Source: Diadophis punctatus similis (lineage: Eukaryota > Chordata > Lepidosauria > Squamata > Dipsadidae). Taken from it: a DNA stretch of 64,000 bases. Positions within the stretch are counted from its first letter, which is position 1. Each line of letters begins with the position of its first letter. The DNA is taken from assembly GCA_023053685.1 (NCBI GenBank), contig JALIGW010000289.1:39876-103875 (forward strand), in the 5' to 3' direction. The translations under genes and the position numbers were made by a program. This document shows, piece by piece, positions 63,061 to 64,000 of this stretch. The notes beneath the pieces are model-generated. The model was not told the origin of the DNA, did not search any database, and was given only the letters and a program-made list of their open reading frames with translations.

Positions 63061-64000
63061 TCAATTCAGCCAAAAAACATGACTTTTGACAAACACCTCA
63101 GAAATGAAAATGAAACACATATTCGTGTTCCGCACAGGCTGGAAAGCCGAATTCTCACTTGATTTTTGATTCCGACCTTTCCCTGAAGAGCTAGCCCAAG
63201 GTCTAACACAGCATTCGCCTTATTTCTCAATTCAGCCCAAAAACATCACTTTTGACAAACACCTCAGAAATGAAAAGAAACACATATTCCTGTTCCCCAC
63301 AGGCTGGAAAGCCGAATTCTCGCTTGATTTTTGATTCCGACCTTTCCCTGAAGAGCTAGCCCAAGGTCTAACACAGCATTCGCCTTATTTCTCAATTCAG
63401 CCCAAAAACATCACTTTTGGCAAACACCTCAGAAATGAAAAAGAAACACATATTCCTGTTCCCCACGGGCTGGAAAGCCGAATTCTCGCTCAATTTTTGA
63501 TTCCGACATTTCCCTGAAGAGCTAGCCCAAGGTCTAACACAGCATTCGCCTTATTTCTCAATTCAGCCCAAAAACATCACTTTTGACAAACACCTCAGAA
63601 ATGAAAAAGAAACACATATTCCTGTTCCCCACGGGCTGGAAAGCTGAATTCTCGCTCAATTTTTGATTCCGACCTTTCCCTGAAGAGCTAGCCCAAGGTC
63701 TAACACAGCATTCGCCTTATTTCTCAATTCAGCCCAAAAACATCACTTTTGACAAACACCTCAGAAATGAAAATGAAACACATATTCCTGATCCCCACAG
63801 GCTGGAAAGCTGAATTCTCGCTTGATTTTTGATTCTGAGCCTACCCTGAAAAGCTAGCCCAAAGTCTAACACAGCATTCGCCTTAGGATTCAATTCAGCC
63901 CAAAAACATCACTTTTGACAAACACCTCAGAAATGAAAAAGAAACACATATTCCTGTTCCCCATGGCAGGAAAGCCGAATTCTCGCTCAATTTTTGATTC
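63060..64000 (+). repeat. Terminal satellite with two further 1-bp losses
   Basis: About six monomers that continue past the window edge; the last EcoRI-frame start is 63977. TGAAAAGAAAC at 63271 has lost one A from an A5 run. CCATGGCAGG at 63961 has lost one G and carries an adjacent substitution compared with CCATGGGCTGG. CTGATCCCC near 63790 is a private substitution. A deletion-type marker monomer starts this stretch. No unique flanking DNA is reached. Confidence 0.85.

Larger units (their letters stand above)
1761..63132 (+). repeat. CGTGTTCCG marker monomer class (32 copies)
   Basis: Thirty-two monomers carry TCGTGTTCCG in place of TCCTGTTCCC (C143G, C150G). Their TCG lies at 1761, 8401, 10725, 14709, 15871, 18527, 20851, 22511, 23673, 25997, 27813, 28975, 30791, 31943, 32763, 34745, 35565, 37215, 38035, 43181, 44956, 46108, 47260, 49740, 52054, 53704, 55520, 57170, 59152, 60646, 61475 and 63123. 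Spacings in monomers are 40, 14, 24, 7, 16, 14, 10, 7, 14, 11, 7, 11, 7, 5, 12, 5, 10, 5, 31, 11, 7, 7, 15, 14, 10, 11, 10, 12, 9, 5 and 10. Spacings of 7, 10, 14, 11 and 5 recur, so a once-regular higher-order unit, perhaps a heptamer, has been reshuffled. Confidence 0.88.
1..64000 (+). repeat. 166-bp EcoRI satellite, continuous head-to-tail array (whole window)
   Basis: Every part of the window is a copy of one 166-bp unit in the same orientation, about 387 monomers. Counting EcoRI-frame positions from 131 to 63977 gives exactly 386 monomer steps once 230 bp of identified deletions are added back, so no unrecognised insertion is hidden. Hand count of the commonest monomer gives 72 G+C of 166, about 43%. 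Typical monomers carry one EcoRI site (GAATTC) and one NheI site (GCTAGC). Array size, homogeneity and monomer length match eukaryotic centromeric or heterochromatic satellites as a class; the family and species are not recognised. No inversion, unique spacer, N-gap or transposon was seen, and both array ends lie outside the window. Confidence 0.98.

Noticed and set aside
1..64000. CRISPR-like array of repeats
   Set aside because: There are no short conserved repeats separated by unique spacers; the whole 166-bp unit is repeated without variable spacers and no cas genes are present.
1..64000. CENP-B box
   Set aside because: I looked for the core pattern TTCGNNNNANNCGGG and its complement in the consensus and main variants and did not find it; CCCGAATTCTCGC in the G164C variant does not fit.
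1..64000. Naming a known satellite family or species
   Set aside because: Several plant and animal satellites have similar monomer length, but I do not recognise this sequence with any certainty and will not assign it without a database search.

Overview
The whole window is one uninterrupted array of satellite DNA. It consists of a single tandem repeat with a 166-bp monomer, always in the same orientation, entering and leaving the window mid-monomer. I see no protein-coding gene, RNA gene, transposon, CRISPR array, origin or unique flanking DNA. A many-kilobase, homogenised array with a nucleosome-scale monomer and multi-monomer (higher-order) structure points to a eukaryotic nuclear chromosome, as in centromeric, pericentromeric or other heterochromatic satellites. 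I cannot name the species or satellite family from memory, so the centromeric reading is inference only.

Taking the G of the once-per-monomer EcoRI site (GAATTC) as monomer position 1, the first copy begins at 131 and the last at 63977. That span is 63,846 bp. It holds exactly 386 monomer steps (386 x 166 = 64,076) minus 230 bp. The missing 230 bp are fully explained by one 4-bp deletion (about 1310), eighteen copies of one 10-bp deletion, one 41-bp deletion (43936/43937), a net 3-bp loss in an indel cluster at 61.4-61.7 kb, and two 1-bp losses near 63.27 and 63.97 kb. Everywhere else variation is by substitution, in a small set of recurring combinations.

Layout: 1-18.7 kb is a left domain rich in monomers where TTTTTGATT has become TTTTCGATT. 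It contains tandem blocks of 7 and 9 monomers and a block repeated 31 monomers away. 18.7-27.7 kb is a domain of blocks repeated at offsets of 14, 17, 30 and 31 monomers. 27.7-38.4 kb is where the 10-bp-deletion monomer first appears and multiplies, within 18-, 5-, 15- and 17-monomer duplications. 38.4-44.6 kb lacks the deletion, carries an 11-monomer tandem duplication and a dispersed copy of older blocks, and ends near the 41-bp deletion. 44.6-59.2 kb again carries the deletion, with 7-monomer spacing and a 21-monomer (3,466-bp) tandem duplication. 59.2-64.0 kb returns mostly to undeleted types and holds nearly all the single-base indels.

There is no gene system here. What is of interest is the evolutionary record: nested segmental duplications by unequal exchange, a datable deletion subfamily, a conserved short hairpin next to the EcoRI site, and a cluster of homopolymer-length differences that looks like a local assembly-quality problem.
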